64,000 nucleotides of DNA. Origin: Sporosarcina sp. JAI121. Lineage in GTDB: Bacteria > Bacillota > Bacilli > Bacillales_A > Planococcaceae. The notes beneath the pieces were generated by a model. That model made no database searches, was not told where the DNA came from, and saw only the letters and a program-made list of their open reading frames with translations. The DNA is taken from assembly GCF_013408665.1 (NCBI RefSeq), contig NZ_JACCCL010000001.1, positions 1,999,136-2,063,135 of the forward strand, read 5' to 3'. Shown in pieces: positions 36,720-46,138 of the stretch. A program made the translations under genes and the position numbers. The stretch's first letter is position 1. Each line of letters opens with the position of its first letter.

Positions 36720-37721
36720 TTACTCAAGATAGCCCGTCAGTACCTTCGCGTACGGCGAGTCGGCTGGGATAATGATCATTGTGTCGTCGCCGATTGTCTT
36801 CTTATACGACTGAAGTGTGCGGTATAAGTTATAAAACTCTGGGTCTTTCGAGAACGCATCATTGTAAATTTTTGCCGCCGCGGATTCGCCTTCAGCATGA
36901 ATGATTGCCGCTTCTTTTTTCGCGGTTGCCAACATTTCCTGCACTTCGCGGTCTGTCTCTGCTTCGATTCGGCGTTTATCTGCATCCCCTTGTGATAAAT
37001 AGGATTGGGCAGTCGATTGACGTTCGGAAATCATACGTGTATAAATCGACTGTTCGTTTTCCTCAGGCAAGTCGATACGCTTCATACGGACATCCACTAC
37101 TTCGATCCCGTAGTTCCCCTCAGCTAAAAACTCATTTACCCTTTCCGTTACACGGTCATTCATACTACCCCGGGAAGAGTTTTCGTCATTGACGACATCT
37201 ACATAATTCAGCTGACCGAGTTCTGTTCGGACAACAGAGTAAATGAACTCTCCTAACCGCGTTTCGGCATTAACAATATTCCTCGCGTTTGAAATCATTT
37301 TTCCCGGATCAGTGATTCTCCAAACCGAATAGTTGTCTATGATAATTCGTTTCTTATCCTTTGTGTTAATTTCCTCTTCGGACACGTTGTAACTCATCAA
37401 ACTTTTGGGAAGAGTTGTAACACTTTGGATGAACGGTATTTTCATGCTCATTCCCGGTTCATGAACGATGCGTTTAATCTCCCCGAATTGGCGGACGACT
37501 CGGTATTCATCTTCTTTAACGATGAAAATATTGGCGATAACTATGACCGCTAATGCAAATAGCGCAGTAAGGATAAACGTCAATTTCGCATATTTCTTTA
37601 TTTCAAACGGAGCTTTCGGTGTAACAGGTGCACCTGTTGCTTTTGGCGCTTTCTGTTTTGCACGCTGTTTTTCCAGAAACTTTTCTTCGATGGATTTAAA
37701 TGGATTATTGTCGTTCGCCAT
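36720..37721 (-). CDS. hflC: HflC-like SPFH membrane protein
   Basis: A 333-residue protein with a cytoplasmic basic N-terminus, one membrane segment (about residues 46-70) and an SPFH/band 7 domain beginning VKEDEYRVVRQFGEIKRIV. The C-terminal coiled region includes AEGESAAAKIYNDAFSKDPEFYNLYR, typical of HflC. With HflK it forms a ring complex around the FtsH protease in other bacteria. The ATG overlaps the hflK stop by one base (TGATG), so the pair is translationally coupled. Confidence 0.9.
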   Translation of the reverse strand: MANDNNPFKSIEEKFLEKQRAKQKAPKATGAPVTPKAPFEIKKYAKLTFILTALFALAVIVIANIFIVKEDEYRVVRQFGEIKRIVHEPGMSMKIPFIQSVTTLPKSLMSYNVSEEEINTKDKKRIIIDNYSVWRITDPGKMISNARNIVNAETRLGEFIYSVVRTELGQLNYVDVVNDENSSRGSMNDRVTERVNEFLAEGNYGIEVVDVRMKRIDLPEENEQSIYTRMISERQSTAQSYLSQGDADKRRIEAETDREVQEMLATAKKEAAIIHAEGESAAAKIYNDAFSKDPEFYNLYRTLQSYKKTIGDDTMIIIPADSPYAKVLTGYLE

Positions 37722-38686
37722 CAGTTTCCATCCCCTTCCGTTTTCGGCTCAGCTGGTGGTATTGTATTTTCCAGTTGCTGCAACGGGAGATATTTCACCG
37801 TTTCGCCTGAATCGTTCATAATATAGATTTTTGCTTTCGGCAATACTTGTTCGAGTGTTTCAATGACAAGCCGCTGACGCGTAATCGCTTTATTCTTCGA
37901 ATATTCTACTAGTAAATCATTAAACAGAGCGACATCACCGAGGGCTAGCTCGGTACGCGCCTTCTTTTGCCCGATTGCATTAGACTTGATGGCGTCAACT
38001 TCCCCGATCGCTTCATTCTTCTTTTGATTTTCATATTTTTTAGCTTCATTCGTCTTTGTGTTTTTCGTTTCGCGTGCATCCGTCACAGCTGTGAAAGCGG
38101 CTCGAACTTCGGCATTTGGAAGTTCGACATCTTGCAACTTTACGCCTTGAATAGCAATGCCGATATCGTACTTATCAATGAGTGTCGCAAGCAGTTCGCG
38201 TGTCTGCGCTTCAATTTCCGCTTTACCGTCCGTCAGTGCGGCGTCTATCGTAGAGCTGCCGATAATGGAGCGAATAGATGCTGAAGTTGCGTCGTGAAGG
38301 ATTTCCTTCGGATTTTGCGCATTGAATAAATACTTCTGGGGTTCAGTGATTTTCCATTGAACAACCAAATCGGTAAGTACAATGTATTCATCCCCCGTGA
38401 TCATCTTGGTTTCTTTATCGAACGAAACTAGCTCTCCCCCGGCATCTTGCTTGTATCCGAATTGCAGACTATATGTCTCTTTTGATAGAATTTCAGCCCT
38501 TTGAATAGGCCATGGTAATTTGAAATGAAGTCCGGAATCCGTCACTGTTGTATCTGCTTTTCCGAATGTGATGACGACAGCCTGTTCTGATTCGTCGACT
38601 GTATACCATGTTGTGAAAGCGACGATAAGTAATATAATTCCGGTGAAGATCATTCCAACTGTCATCAAGGTACGTCGTGTACTCAT
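37721..38686 (-). CDS. hflK: HflK-like SPFH membrane protein
   Basis: A 321-residue SPFH protein with one membrane segment (about residues 8-27), then TVDESEQAVVITFGKADTTV opening the band 7 domain, and a coiled C-terminal half rich in Lys, Glu and Ala (KNTKTNEAKKYENQKKNEAI). The order hflK-hflC and the one-base overlap match the modulator pair of FtsH. B. subtilis lacks a typical hflKC at this site. A GGGGG site precedes the ATG. Confidence 0.88.
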   Translation of the reverse strand: MSTRRTLMTVGMIFTGIILLIVAFTTWYTVDESEQAVVITFGKADTTVTDSGLHFKLPWPIQRAEILSKETYSLQFGYKQDAGGELVSFDKETKMITGDEYIVLTDLVVQWKITEPQKYLFNAQNPKEILHDATSASIRSIIGSSTIDAALTDGKAEIEAQTRELLATLIDKYDIGIAIQGVKLQDVELPNAEVRAAFTAVTDARETKNTKTNEAKKYENQKKNEAIGEVDAIKSNAIGQKKARTELALGDVALFNDLLVEYSKNKAITRQRLVIETLEQVLPKAKIYIMNDSGETVKYLPLQQLENTIPPAEPKTEGDGN

Positions 38687-38767
38687 TTGTAAACCCCCTT
38701 CTCTTATGTATCAATCTGTTATACGTTCCATTCAGCCGAAAGTTTCATATAGTTTGGATTCGTTCAA

Positions 38768-38796
38768 TAAAAAAACGAACCGCGGATAACGGATCG
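38768..38796 (-). terminator. Terminator of phoP-phoR
   Basis: CGAACCG / CGGATCG stem with one mismatch and a 7-nt loop, followed on the minus strand by TTTTTTTATTG; it starts two bases after the phoR stop. Confidence 0.8.
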
Positions 38797-38797
38797 C

Positions 38798-40216
38798 TCA
38801 ATTTCCTTGTTGCAAAGGAAGACATATGCGGATTAATGTTCCTACCCCAATTTCACTTTTGACTTCGACTGTACCATGGTGTGCTTCCACCAAGTGTTTG
38901 ACGATGGCCAGACCAAGGCCTGTGCCTCCTGAGTCGCGGCTTCTTGCCCGATCGACACGATAGAATCTTTCAAACAGTCTCGATAGTTCTGTTTGTTCGA
39001 TACCGATTCCTTCGTCTTGTACTTCTATGATAGCGTCTCTCGATTGTTTTTTAACTGTAACAGTTATTTTAGTCTGTTCTTTGGAATAGCTTATCGCATT
39101 TGATAAGAGATTCACCATCACTTGAATTAATCGGCCTGCATCGCCTTCAATGCTAAATTGATCGTCAATATCTAGAAGTATGTCCATCTTTTTTCGTTCT
39201 AAGTGACCAGAAACGATTGTCAATGCATCGTTCATCACTTCTCTAAGCTCAACTTGGGCGAACTGAAGTATAAAATTCTCCCTTTCCATAGCCGATAATT
39301 CTAGCAGATCATCAATCAACAGATGCAGTCTGTCGCTTTCTTTCTGGATGATTTCAAGGAATTCTTTCATTATGACAGGCTCGTTCATCGCGCCATCCAA
39401 TAACGTTTCAGTAAATCCTTTGATTGATGTAATAGGTGTACGAAGTTCGTGGGAAACATTTGCGACAAAATCTTTTCGCACTTCTTCAAGTCGTACAAGT
39501 TTTGTAATATCATGCATGACAACCACAATACCGAGCCAATTACCATGATGGCCGATGACAGGTGCACCGTAAACGCCCATATAGGATAAATTATCGGCTA
39601 TATCGAGCCGAACTTGTTTTTCATGAACTTGTTCTGTCATGAATACATCTTCAATAAGATTTTCTATTTCAATAGGTAAACCGATTGTCTTAAATGTCTT
39701 GCCGATGATCTCCTCTTTTGAAAATCCAAAAGTCTTTTCAAATACCCCATTTACAAGATTGACAGATCCTTCACGACCAAACATTAGCAGTCCACTACCC
39801 ATACTTTCGATAAGAGTTTTCAAGCGCTCTTTTTCCATCATACGTAGCGTCGACATTTCCTGCAGATTGCTCGCCATCTTATTTATGGCAATGGAGAGTT
39901 CGGTGGCATACTCCGGGTCATCCATCTGTGTCCTGGCAAAATAATCACCTTGCGCGACTTGGATTGCTACCTTAGTGACTTCATCGACTGGACGGGCATA
40001 TTGCAGCATCATCCGTGTTGCGATTAAGAGAGAGATAATAAATGCAATAATTAAAGTAACAACTAAATAACCCCAGTATTGCCGCTGCAGGTCTAACGGG
40101 ACTTCTGTGGCGAATAAAGGGAAAAACTGACCGAGGACAATACCAAGGCCAGTTAAAAGAACTGAAAGAAGAATTGCACAAGCGATGACTAAACGGGAAT
40201 AAAGGCCTTTCATCAC
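38798..40216 (-). CDS. phoR: Sensor histidine kinase PhoR/PnpS type
   Basis: A 472-residue membrane kinase: two membrane segments (about residues 8-28 and 50-68) around a very short outside loop, a HAMP domain, a PAS domain (about 130-240), the H-box FVANVSHELRTPITSIKG (His256), and the ATPase domain with N, G1 (DEGIGI) and G2 (GGTGLGLAIVKHLVEAH) boxes. The extracellular part is much smaller than in B. subtilis PhoR (about 580 residues), so sensing through the PAS domain or phosphate transporter contacts is likely. The start overlaps the phoP stop (GTG at 40216, or ATG at 40213). Confidence 0.92.
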   Translation of the reverse strand: MMKGLYSRLVIACAILLSVLLTGLGIVLGQFFPLFATEVPLDLQRQYWGYLVVTLIIAFIISLLIATRMMLQYARPVDEVTKVAIQVAQGDYFARTQMDDPEYATELSIAINKMASNLQEMSTLRMMEKERLKTLIESMGSGLLMFGREGSVNLVNGVFEKTFGFSKEEIIGKTFKTIGLPIEIENLIEDVFMTEQVHEKQVRLDIADNLSYMGVYGAPVIGHHGNWLGIVVVMHDITKLVRLEEVRKDFVANVSHELRTPITSIKGFTETLLDGAMNEPVIMKEFLEIIQKESDRLHLLIDDLLELSAMERENFILQFAQVELREVMNDALTIVSGHLERKKMDILLDIDDQFSIEGDAGRLIQVMVNLLSNAISYSKEQTKITVTVKKQSRDAIIEVQDEGIGIEQTELSRLFERFYRVDRARSRDSGGTGLGLAIVKHLVEAHHGTVEVKSEIGVGTLIRICLPLQQGN

Positions 40217-40923
40217 GGTTTCGGCTCCTCAAATTTATAGCCAATTCCTCTAACCGTTTTGATGAAAATAGGTTTTTTCGTGTTTTCTTCAATCTTTTCA
40301 CGTAAATGGCTCACATGAACATCTACGATGCGTGTATCCCCTGCAAAATCATAATTCCATACAGCACTTAAAAGCTGGTCACGAGAAAGAACCCGGTTTT
40401 TATTCTGCATGAAGTAGACTAGTAATTCGAATTCCTTTGGAGTGAATTCCAGCTCTTCTTTATCAAGGTAAGCTTCATATTGTTCTGAGTGCACCGTTAA
40501 TAAACCGCTGGTCAACGTTCTATTTTCATCATTACGGCCAGCCCATTCACCACTGCGTCTTAATACTGCTTTTACGCGGGCGACAACTTCCCGCGGACTG
40601 AATGGCTTCGTCATATAATCATCCGCACCGATTTCAAGGCCGAGGACTTTATCAAGCTCGTCCCCTTTTGCGGTCAACATAATAATCGGAATATCAAGTC
40701 CACGCTGCCTTAATGTTTTACATACGTCAATTCCATCCATTTTGGGGAGCATTAAGTCCAGTAAAATCAAATCGGGCTTTTCCGTTTCTGTTTTAAGTAT
40801 TGCTTCTTCGCCGTCAGCAGCAGTGATTGTTTCATATTGCGCTTGTTTCAAATTGTACTCAAGCAATGTTCGAATTGATTGTTCATCATCAACAATCAAT
40901 ATTTTCTTTAGATTTGAGCTCAC
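40213..40923 (-). CDS. phoP: Response regulator PhoP
   Basis: A 236-residue OmpR-family regulator. The receiver domain holds acidic VDDE (11-14), the phosphoacceptor Asp56 in LILLDLMLP and Lys in MTKPF; the C-terminal winged helix includes LTPKEFELL-type sequence (FTPKEFELLVYF). Position next to phoR and the TCA genes matches phoP of B. subtilis, the phosphate-starvation regulator. It starts at GTG with GGGAG eleven bases upstream, 17 bases after the maoC-like gene, so the three may be one operon. Confidence 0.94.
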   Translation of the reverse strand: MSSNLKKILIVDDEQSIRTLLEYNLKQAQYETITAADGEEAILKTETEKPDLILLDLMLPKMDGIDVCKTLRQRGLDIPIIMLTAKGDELDKVLGLEIGADDYMTKPFSPREVVARVKAVLRRSGEWAGRNDENRTLTSGLLTVHSEQYEAYLDKEELEFTPKEFELLVYFMQNKNRVLSRDQLLSAVWNYDFAGDTRIVDVHVSHLREKIEENTKKPIFIKTVRGIGYKFEEPKP

Positions 40924-40940
40924 TGTTCATCAATCTCCCG

Positions 40941-41417
40941 TCAAAAATTTTCCATCGCCTGTGATGTGAGACGTTCTTCCACTTTCGGCGGAGTGACTGT
41001 CACTGTTCCCGAAATGACAATATTTTGCTCTTCGTCACAAGCTTCAATCGAAATATCTATGGAGTTTCTTTCTTTATCAACATGAATGATTTCCAGTAAG
41101 AAATTGATAGTTGAATAATGATAAACAGCTTTCGGAAATGCCAATTGCTGTTTTGTAATATGTGAACCCGGACCTGGTAAGTATTTCGAGACGGCGGAGG
41201 TCACGATTCCCGTCAACATGATAGTTGGTACAATAGGTTTTTCATAAGCTGTCTGTGAAGCGTAATCATGCTGGATATAAAGTGGATTGCTGTCATTTGT
41301 CAATCCGAGATAGAGTAAGAGGTCTTTATCCTCTATTTTCTCCGTCAATTTCAATTTTTCTCCAACAGTAATCTCCACGATTTTTCTGCCGAGACGCCTT
41401 TTCTTCCCTAGTATCAA
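40941..41417 (-). CDS. MaoC-like hotdog-fold hydratase
   Basis: A 158-residue protein of the MaoC/R-hydratase type. DLLLYLGLTNDSNPLYIQHD (around residues 32-51) is the hydratase active-site region (Asp and His positions), and the hotdog core follows. Family members hydrate 2-enoyl-CoA; the natural substrate here is unknown. It starts at TTG 41417 after GAGGGGG. It lies between mdh, which has its own terminator, and phoP; it is not in the B. subtilis version of this locus. Confidence 0.82.
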   Translation of the reverse strand: MILGKKRRLGRKIVEITVGEKLKLTEKIEDKDLLLYLGLTNDSNPLYIQHDYASQTAYEKPIVPTIMLTGIVTSAVSKYLPGPGSHITKQQLAFPKAVYHYSTINFLLEIIHVDKERNSIDISIEACDEEQNIVISGTVTVTPPKVEERLTSQAMENF

Positions 41418-41462
41418 CTTATATCCCCCTCAATATGTAATACTATAAGTTTAACAATAATC

Positions 41463-41497
41463 AGAAAAAAAATCGAGTAGCATATGCTACCCGATTA
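41463..41497 (-). terminator. Terminator of citZ-icd-mdh
   Basis: AATCGGGTAGC / GCTACTCGATT (minus-strand reading, one GU pair) with a 4-nt loop, followed by TTTTTTTTCTG. Confidence 0.92.
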
Positions 41498-41510
41498 AAT
41501 GAAGACTATA

Positions 41511-42449
41511 TTAAGCAAGAACTTTCATGACAGCCCTAACTGATTCAGCAGAATTGGCCATTGCCGCTTTTTCACTTTCAGTCAATTCCAGCTCAATAAC
41601 CTTTTCGATACCACCTGCGCCAAGCACAGTCGGAACACCAATGTAGATACCGTCAAGACCGTATTCGCCCTCAAGATATGCAATTGATGGAAGTACACGC
41701 TTCTGGTCTTTAAGAATCGCTTCAGCCATTTCAACGAGTGATGCTGCTGGTGCATAGTAAGCAGAACCATTGCCAAGAAGATTGACGATTTCAGCTCCGC
41801 CCTTACGCGTGCGGTCTACGATTTCATCAAGACGTTCAGCAGAAATCAACGTTTCAAGCGGTACACCGCCCGCATATGAATAGCGAATTAGTGGAACCAT
41901 GTCGTCTCCATGACCGCCAAGTACGAAACCTGTGACGTCTTTGACTGACAGGTTCAATTCTTGCGCTACAAACGTACGGAAACGTGCTGTGTCAAGTACA
42001 CCTGACTGTCCGATTACGCGTTCTTTCGGTAATCCTGATTCTTTGTATACTGTATAGGTCATTGCATCGACCGGATTTGTCAATACGATGATTGTCGTAT
42101 TCGGAGAATGTTTCACAATTTCGCCTGTTACAATTTTCATGACTTTTTGGTTCGTCTGAACGAGATCATCACGGGTCATACCGGGTTTGCGTGCAATACC
42201 GGCTGTAATGATAACAATGTCAGAGTCTTTAGTATCTGCGTAATCTGAAGTTCCTATAATGTTCGCATCAAAACCTTGGACGGGTCCAGCTTCAAGCATA
42301 TCAAGCGCTTTTCCTTTTGTCGGGTTTTCCATTTGCGGAATATCAACGAGCACTACATCGCAAAGCTCTTTTTGTGCCAAAAGAAATGCTGTAGTTGCAC
42401 CTGTGAAACCAGAACCGATAACTGAGACTTTTTTACGTTTCATTGTCAT
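41511..42449 (-). CDS. mdh: Malate dehydrogenase
   Basis: A 312-residue LDH-like malate dehydrogenase. The NAD loop [11 protein letters not shown] is near the start, followed by [12 protein letters not shown], the substrate-binding [10 protein letters not shown] and the catalytic His in [11 protein letters not shown]. It oxidises malate to oxaloacetate in the TCA cycle. AAGGAG lies eight bases before the ATG. It is the last gene of citZ-icd-mdh, as in Bacillus. Confidence 0.97.
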   Translation of the reverse strand: MTMKRKKVSVIGSGFTGATTAFLLAQKELCDVVLVDIPQMENPTKGKALDMLEAGPVQGFDANIIGTSDYADTKDSDIVIITAGIARKPGMTRDDLVQTNQKVMKIVTGEIVKHSPNTTIIVLTNPVDAMTYTVYKESGLPKERVIGQSGVLDTARFRTFVAQELNLSVKDVTGFVLGGHGDDMVPLIRYSYAGGVPLETLISAERLDEIVDRTRKGGAEIVNLLGNGSAYYAPAASLVEMAEAILKDQKRVLPSIAYLEGEYGLDGIYIGVPTVLGAGGIEKVIELELTESEKAAMANSAESVRAVMKVLA

Positions 42450-42477
42450 GGAAAACTCTCCTTCTAGTCATATGAAT

Positions 42478-42495
42478 GAGGGGGCGGACCCCCTC
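42478..42495 (-). other. GC-rich hairpin between icd and mdh
   Basis: A perfect 7-bp stem GAGGGGG / CCCCCTC with a 4-nt loop and no T-run. Its position between operon genes suggests an mRNA processing or stabilising role rather than termination. Confidence 0.6.
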
Positions 42496-42511
42496 CGTTC
42501 AAGTTTTTCAA

Positions 42512-43780
42512 TTAAAGATTTTTGATCAATTCATCAGCAAATTCAGATGTCTTCACTTCTGTTGCTCCGTCCATTAGACGAGCAAAGTCGTAAGTGACTA
42601 CTTTAGAAACAATTGTTTTTTCGATTGAAGAAGTGATCATAGCCGCCGCTTCGTTCCATCCTAGGTGTTCAAGCATCAAGACACCTGAAAGCAGAAGTGA
42701 AGAAGGGTTGACTTTGTCAAGTCCTGCATATTTCGGTGCCGTACCGTGAGTTGCTTCAAAGATTGCATGTCCACTGATGTAGTTGATGTTTGCACCTGGA
42801 GCAATACCGATTCCGCCGACTTGTGCAGCAAGTGCGTCGGAAATGTAGTCACCATTCAAGTTCATTGTTGCAACAACATCGAACTCTTTTGGACGTGTCA
42901 AGATTTGTTGCAAGAAGATATCAGCAATCGCATCTTTAACGATAATCTTGCCTGCTGCTTCAGCGTCCGCTTGTGCTTTGTTTGCAGCATCCGTGCCGTC
43001 AGCATCCTTGATTTTATCGTACTGGTTCCAAGTGAAGACTTTATCGCCGAATTCTTCTTCAGCAACTTCATAGCCCCAGTTTTTGAATGCGCCTTCTGTA
43101 AACTTCATAATATTCCCTTTATGGACAAGCGTCAATGATTTGCGGCCCTCTTTAATAATATAATTAAGAGCAGAGCGTACTAGACGTTTTGTTCCTTCTT
43201 CAGAAATAGGTTTGATCCCGATTCCGGAAGTTTCCGGGAAGCGGATATTTTTAACGCCCATTTCATTTTGTAGGAAATCGATTACCTTTTTCGCTTCAGG
43301 AGTACCTTCTTTGTATTCAATACCTGCATAGATATCTTCCGTATTTTCACGGAAAATGACCATGTCACAGTCTTCAGGACGTTTAACGGGTGATGGAACA
43401 CCTTCAAAGTAACGTACTGGACGCAAGCAAGTGTAAAGATCCAATTCTTGGCGAAGCGCAACGTTCAGTGAACGGAAACCGCCGCCGATAGGTGTAGTAA
43501 GTGGTCCTTTAATAGCGATCAAATACTCCTCGATTGTGTCGAGCGTTTCTTGCGGAAGCCATTCGCCGGTTTCGTTGAATGCTTTCTCCCCTGCAAGAAC
43601 TTCTTTCCAAACAAGTTTTTTCTTGCCATCGTATGCTTTATCGACAGCAGCTTCAAGCACACGAGAAGCTGAATGCCAAATATCCGGCCCTGTACCGTCA
43701 CCAATAATAAAAGGAATAGTTGCGTGATCAGGAACGTTCAAAACACCATCAGTTACTGTAATTTTACCACCGTTAGTCAT
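42512..43780 (-). CDS. icd: Isocitrate dehydrogenase (NADP)
   Basis: A 422-residue enzyme of normal length for Bacillus Icd. [20 protein letters not shown], the phosphorylation/substrate segment [12 protein letters not shown] ([14 protein letters not shown]) and the cofactor region [17 protein letters not shown] are present. It converts isocitrate to 2-oxoglutarate. GGGGAGG precedes the ATG. It is the middle gene of citZ-icd-mdh. Confidence 0.97.
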   Translation of the reverse strand: MTNGGKITVTDGVLNVPDHATIPFIIGDGTGPDIWHSASRVLEAAVDKAYDGKKKLVWKEVLAGEKAFNETGEWLPQETLDTIEEYLIAIKGPLTTPIGGGFRSLNVALRQELDLYTCLRPVRYFEGVPSPVKRPEDCDMVIFRENTEDIYAGIEYKEGTPEAKKVIDFLQNEMGVKNIRFPETSGIGIKPISEEGTKRLVRSALNYIIKEGRKSLTLVHKGNIMKFTEGAFKNWGYEVAEEEFGDKVFTWNQYDKIKDADGTDAANKAQADAEAAGKIIVKDAIADIFLQQILTRPKEFDVVATMNLNGDYISDALAAQVGGIGIAPGANINYISGHAIFEATHGTAPKYAGLDKVNPSSLLLSGVLMLEHLGWNEAAAMITSSIEKTIVSKVVTYDFARLMDGATEVKTSEFADELIKNL

Positions 43781-43864
43781 TTATAATTTCCTCCCCATTT
43801 CAAAATCAGAGGACCGGCCAATCGAAATGCCGACCCATGTCATAGAATCCTTATCGTCCGTTTC

Positions 43865-44980
43865 TTATCGTTCCTCAATTGGAACGTATTTCTGCATGCC
43901 CGGCCCACTATAATCCGCACGTGGGCGAATCAATCTATTGTTCGCATATTGCTCACGAATATGTGCAATCCAACCCGATATACGGGAAACCGCAAAAATC
44001 GGTGTAAACAAATCATGATCTATTTCCAGAGAATGGTAAACGGAAGCCGAATAGAAATCGACGTTCGGCGGCAAATTCTTTTCGCCTGTAACGATTTCTT
44101 CGATTTTATTGGACATATTGTAATACTTTTCTTCTCCGCGAAGTTCTGTTAAACGTTTAGACATTTCACGCAGGTGTTTCGCACGGGGGTCCCCTTTACG
44201 GTAGACGCGGTGACCGAAGCCCATGATTTTTTCTTTGTTATCCAGTTTAGCTCTGATGAATGCTTCGACTTTGTCCTCTGAACCGATTTCCATCAGCATT
44301 TTCATCACTTGTTCGTTTGCTCCGCCGTGAAGTGGTCCTTTAAGGGCACCGATGGCAGCTGTAACGCCCGAATACATATCAGAAAGAGTTGCAACACAAA
44401 CGCGTGCTGTAAATGTAGAAGCATTCAGCTCGTGGTCTGCATGAAGTACGAGTGCTTTGTCGAACGCTTCAATTGCGATTGCTGCCGGCATTTCGCCAGT
44501 AAGCATGTACAAGAAGTTTTCAGCATAGCCTAGCTCCGCTTTTGGAGCGACCGGCTCAAGTCCTTTGCGGATACGGGAGAACGAAGTAACGATTGTAGCG
44601 ATTTTTGCTTGAAGCTTGATCGCTTTTTCGTAATTTGCCTCATCTGACATATCTTCCGCTTTTTCATCGTATAATCCGAGAAGGGAAACTGCAGTACGCA
44701 GTGCCGCCATCGGGTGTACATTCTCGATTGGGTAAGTTTTGAAATGGTTAAGCACTTCTTGAGGAACAGCCATGTTATCAGCAAGCTGCTTTTTCAACTC
44801 TGCGAGCTCAGTCTCTTTCGGCAGGCGCTGATGCCAAAGAAGATAAATTACTTCTTCAAAGCTGGCGTTTTCTGCAAGATCGTCAATATCATAGCCGACA
44901 TATGTAAGTGTGTCATCAATAATAGAACTGATTGCTGACTGTGTCGCTACGACTCCCTCCAACCCTTTGGTTGATGTCAT
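43865..44980 (-). CDS. citZ: Citrate synthase
   Basis: A 371-residue citrate synthase with the catalytic set of the family: LHADHELNAS (His), FGHRVY (His) and an Asp in the VDFYSA region; GLEGVVA and RPRADYSGP mark the ends. It condenses acetyl-CoA with oxaloacetate. GAGGGAG precedes the ATG by about eight bases. It leads the TCA operon behind a strong promoter with a cre site and a leader terminator. Confidence 0.97.
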   Translation of the reverse strand: MTSTKGLEGVVATQSAISSIIDDTLTYVGYDIDDLAENASFEEVIYLLWHQRLPKETELAELKKQLADNMAVPQEVLNHFKTYPIENVHPMAALRTAVSLLGLYDEKAEDMSDEANYEKAIKLQAKIATIVTSFSRIRKGLEPVAPKAELGYAENFLYMLTGEMPAAIAIEAFDKALVLHADHELNASTFTARVCVATLSDMYSGVTAAIGALKGPLHGGANEQVMKMLMEIGSEDKVEAFIRAKLDNKEKIMGFGHRVYRKGDPRAKHLREMSKRLTELRGEEKYYNMSNKIEEIVTGEKNLPPNVDFYSASVYHSLEIDHDLFTPIFAVSRISGWIAHIREQYANNRLIRPRADYSGPGMQKYVPIEER

Positions 44981-45019
44981 ATATATCGCTCCCTCTTTCA
45001 GTATAGCTGTTCAATCCGC

Positions 45020-45049
45020 AAAAAAAAGCAGAATGACAGCCAATCTGCT
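45020..45049 (-). terminator. Intrinsic terminator inside the citZ leader
   Basis: AGCAGATTG / CATTCTGCT (one mismatch, 5-nt loop) followed by eight Ts on the minus strand. It lies between the citZ promoter (45086-45114) and the citZ start (44980), so it would stop transcripts before the gene unless antiterminated. It is too far from the plus-strand gene to serve that. Confidence 0.75.
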
Positions 45050-45065
45050 GCTAATAAATATCTAC

Positions 45066-45079
45066 CTAAAACGCTTACA
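45066..45079 (-). promoter_or_regulatory. CcpA cre site of citZ
   Basis: TGTAAGCGTTTTAG on the minus strand fits the cre pattern TGWNANCGNTNWCA at all but the last two positions. It lies just downstream of the -10 box, a repressing position. A weaker cre-like sequence (AACAAGCGTTTCCA) lies near 45115-45128, upstream of the -35. Confidence 0.75.
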
Positions 45080-45085
45080 GTGACT

Positions 45086-45114
45086 ATTATAATCAATTTT
45101 GTCGATTTTGTGAA
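45086..45114 (-). promoter_or_regulatory. Promoter of citZ-icd-mdh
   Basis: TTCACA, exactly 17 bp, TATAAT on the minus strand; start point predicted near 45079, inside the cre site. Confidence 0.85.
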
Positions 45115-45163
45115 TGGAAACGCTTGTTTTTGTTTTTTAAACATATAAATGAGGAGTTGTGCA

Positions 45164-46138
45164 ATGCCAGAAAGTCGCAGCAAACGCCAAGCCTTCCAAT
45201 CAATTTTAATGAAATGGCTGCCTGCTCTTTTGACAGGAATTATTCTTTTCGCGGTTCCTCCTGCAGCTATCGCTGTCATTATCGCCTACTTCACCGCACC
45301 TATTCTATCTTCAGTCCGATCAATGACAAAGCTTCCTTTAACAATTGCTACCCTACTCGTCATGACGCTCATGCTTTTTTTTATAAGTGCATTCACCTTT
45401 ATTGCAATTCACGGATTGATAGACACGATTCCTGCTGTCGAAAATCATATAGCGCCGTTTACACAAAATGCCGATATACCGGGGAAACTGTTTACTTTTC
45501 TTGAGGATAAAGTCGTTGAGTATGGACATGCGTTGCTGGAATACTCGGTTACGATAATCAGTACTGCGTTTCAGCAGCTATTCAGTCTATTCATTTTTCT
45601 CGTTTCCTACTTTTTTGCGTTGAGGGAATCCGGGAAAAACAGGTACTGGTTTCTTGTCTATTTCCCCCTCAGCATACGTAAACCCGCAAAAAGAATGTTT
45701 ACAGAATCAGGAAAACTCATCGGCACTTTTGTTTCTGTGGAAGCTCGTTTATTTTTCCTGACATTCTTAATCATTACAACCGGTTTCTTCTTTCTTAGAT
45801 TCGAGTCACCAGTCGGTAATGCTTTTCTAATTTCACTCGCCGACAGTCTTCCATTTCTTGGAATAGGACTATTCCTTCTGCCAATGGCCGCTTTCTTTCT
45901 GTATACGAATAACCTGTTTCTTGGAATTTCAATTATATTGCTTTATTTATTCACTATGATTACGCGACAAATGGCAGAATCGTACATGTGGGCATCCACA
46001 TTTCAAGTGAAACCCATCCATGCTTTTTTCATCACTGCTTCATCTTTTTACCTGTTCGGGCTGCCTGGCATTTTACTGACGCCATTCTTGCTTTTTGCCG
46101 CATTGAAAATTAGACAGCACCCGTTGTTCACCGTATAA
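45164..46138 (+). CDS. ytvI: AI-2E family transporter-like membrane protein (YtvI)
   Basis: A 324-residue membrane protein with about seven hydrophobic segments, of the AI-2E exporter/DUF20 family. The conserved C-terminal part is visible as LADSLPFLGIGLFLLPMAAF and LYLFTMITRQMAESYM. B. subtilis YtvI, at the same site, is somewhat longer; its substrate is unknown. The ATG at 45164 follows GAGGAG by seven bases; the earlier ATG at 45149 is part of that ribosome site. Its last 11 bases overlap the end of the convergent fxsA gene. Confidence 0.85.
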   Translation: MPESRSKRQAFQSILMKWLPALLTGIILFAVPPAAIAVIIAYFTAPILSSVRSMTKLPLTIATLLVMTLMLFFISAFTFIAIHGLIDTIPAVENHIAPFTQNADIPGKLFTFLEDKVVEYGHALLEYSVTIISTAFQQLFSLFIFLVSYFFALRESGKNRYWFLVYFPLSIRKPAKRMFTESGKLIGTFVSVEARLFFLTFLIITTGFFFLRFESPVGNAFLISLADSLPFLGIGLFLLPMAAFFLYTNNLFLGISIILLYLFTMITRQMAESYMWASTFQVKPIHAFFITASSFYLFGLPGILLTPFLLFAALKIRQHPLFTV

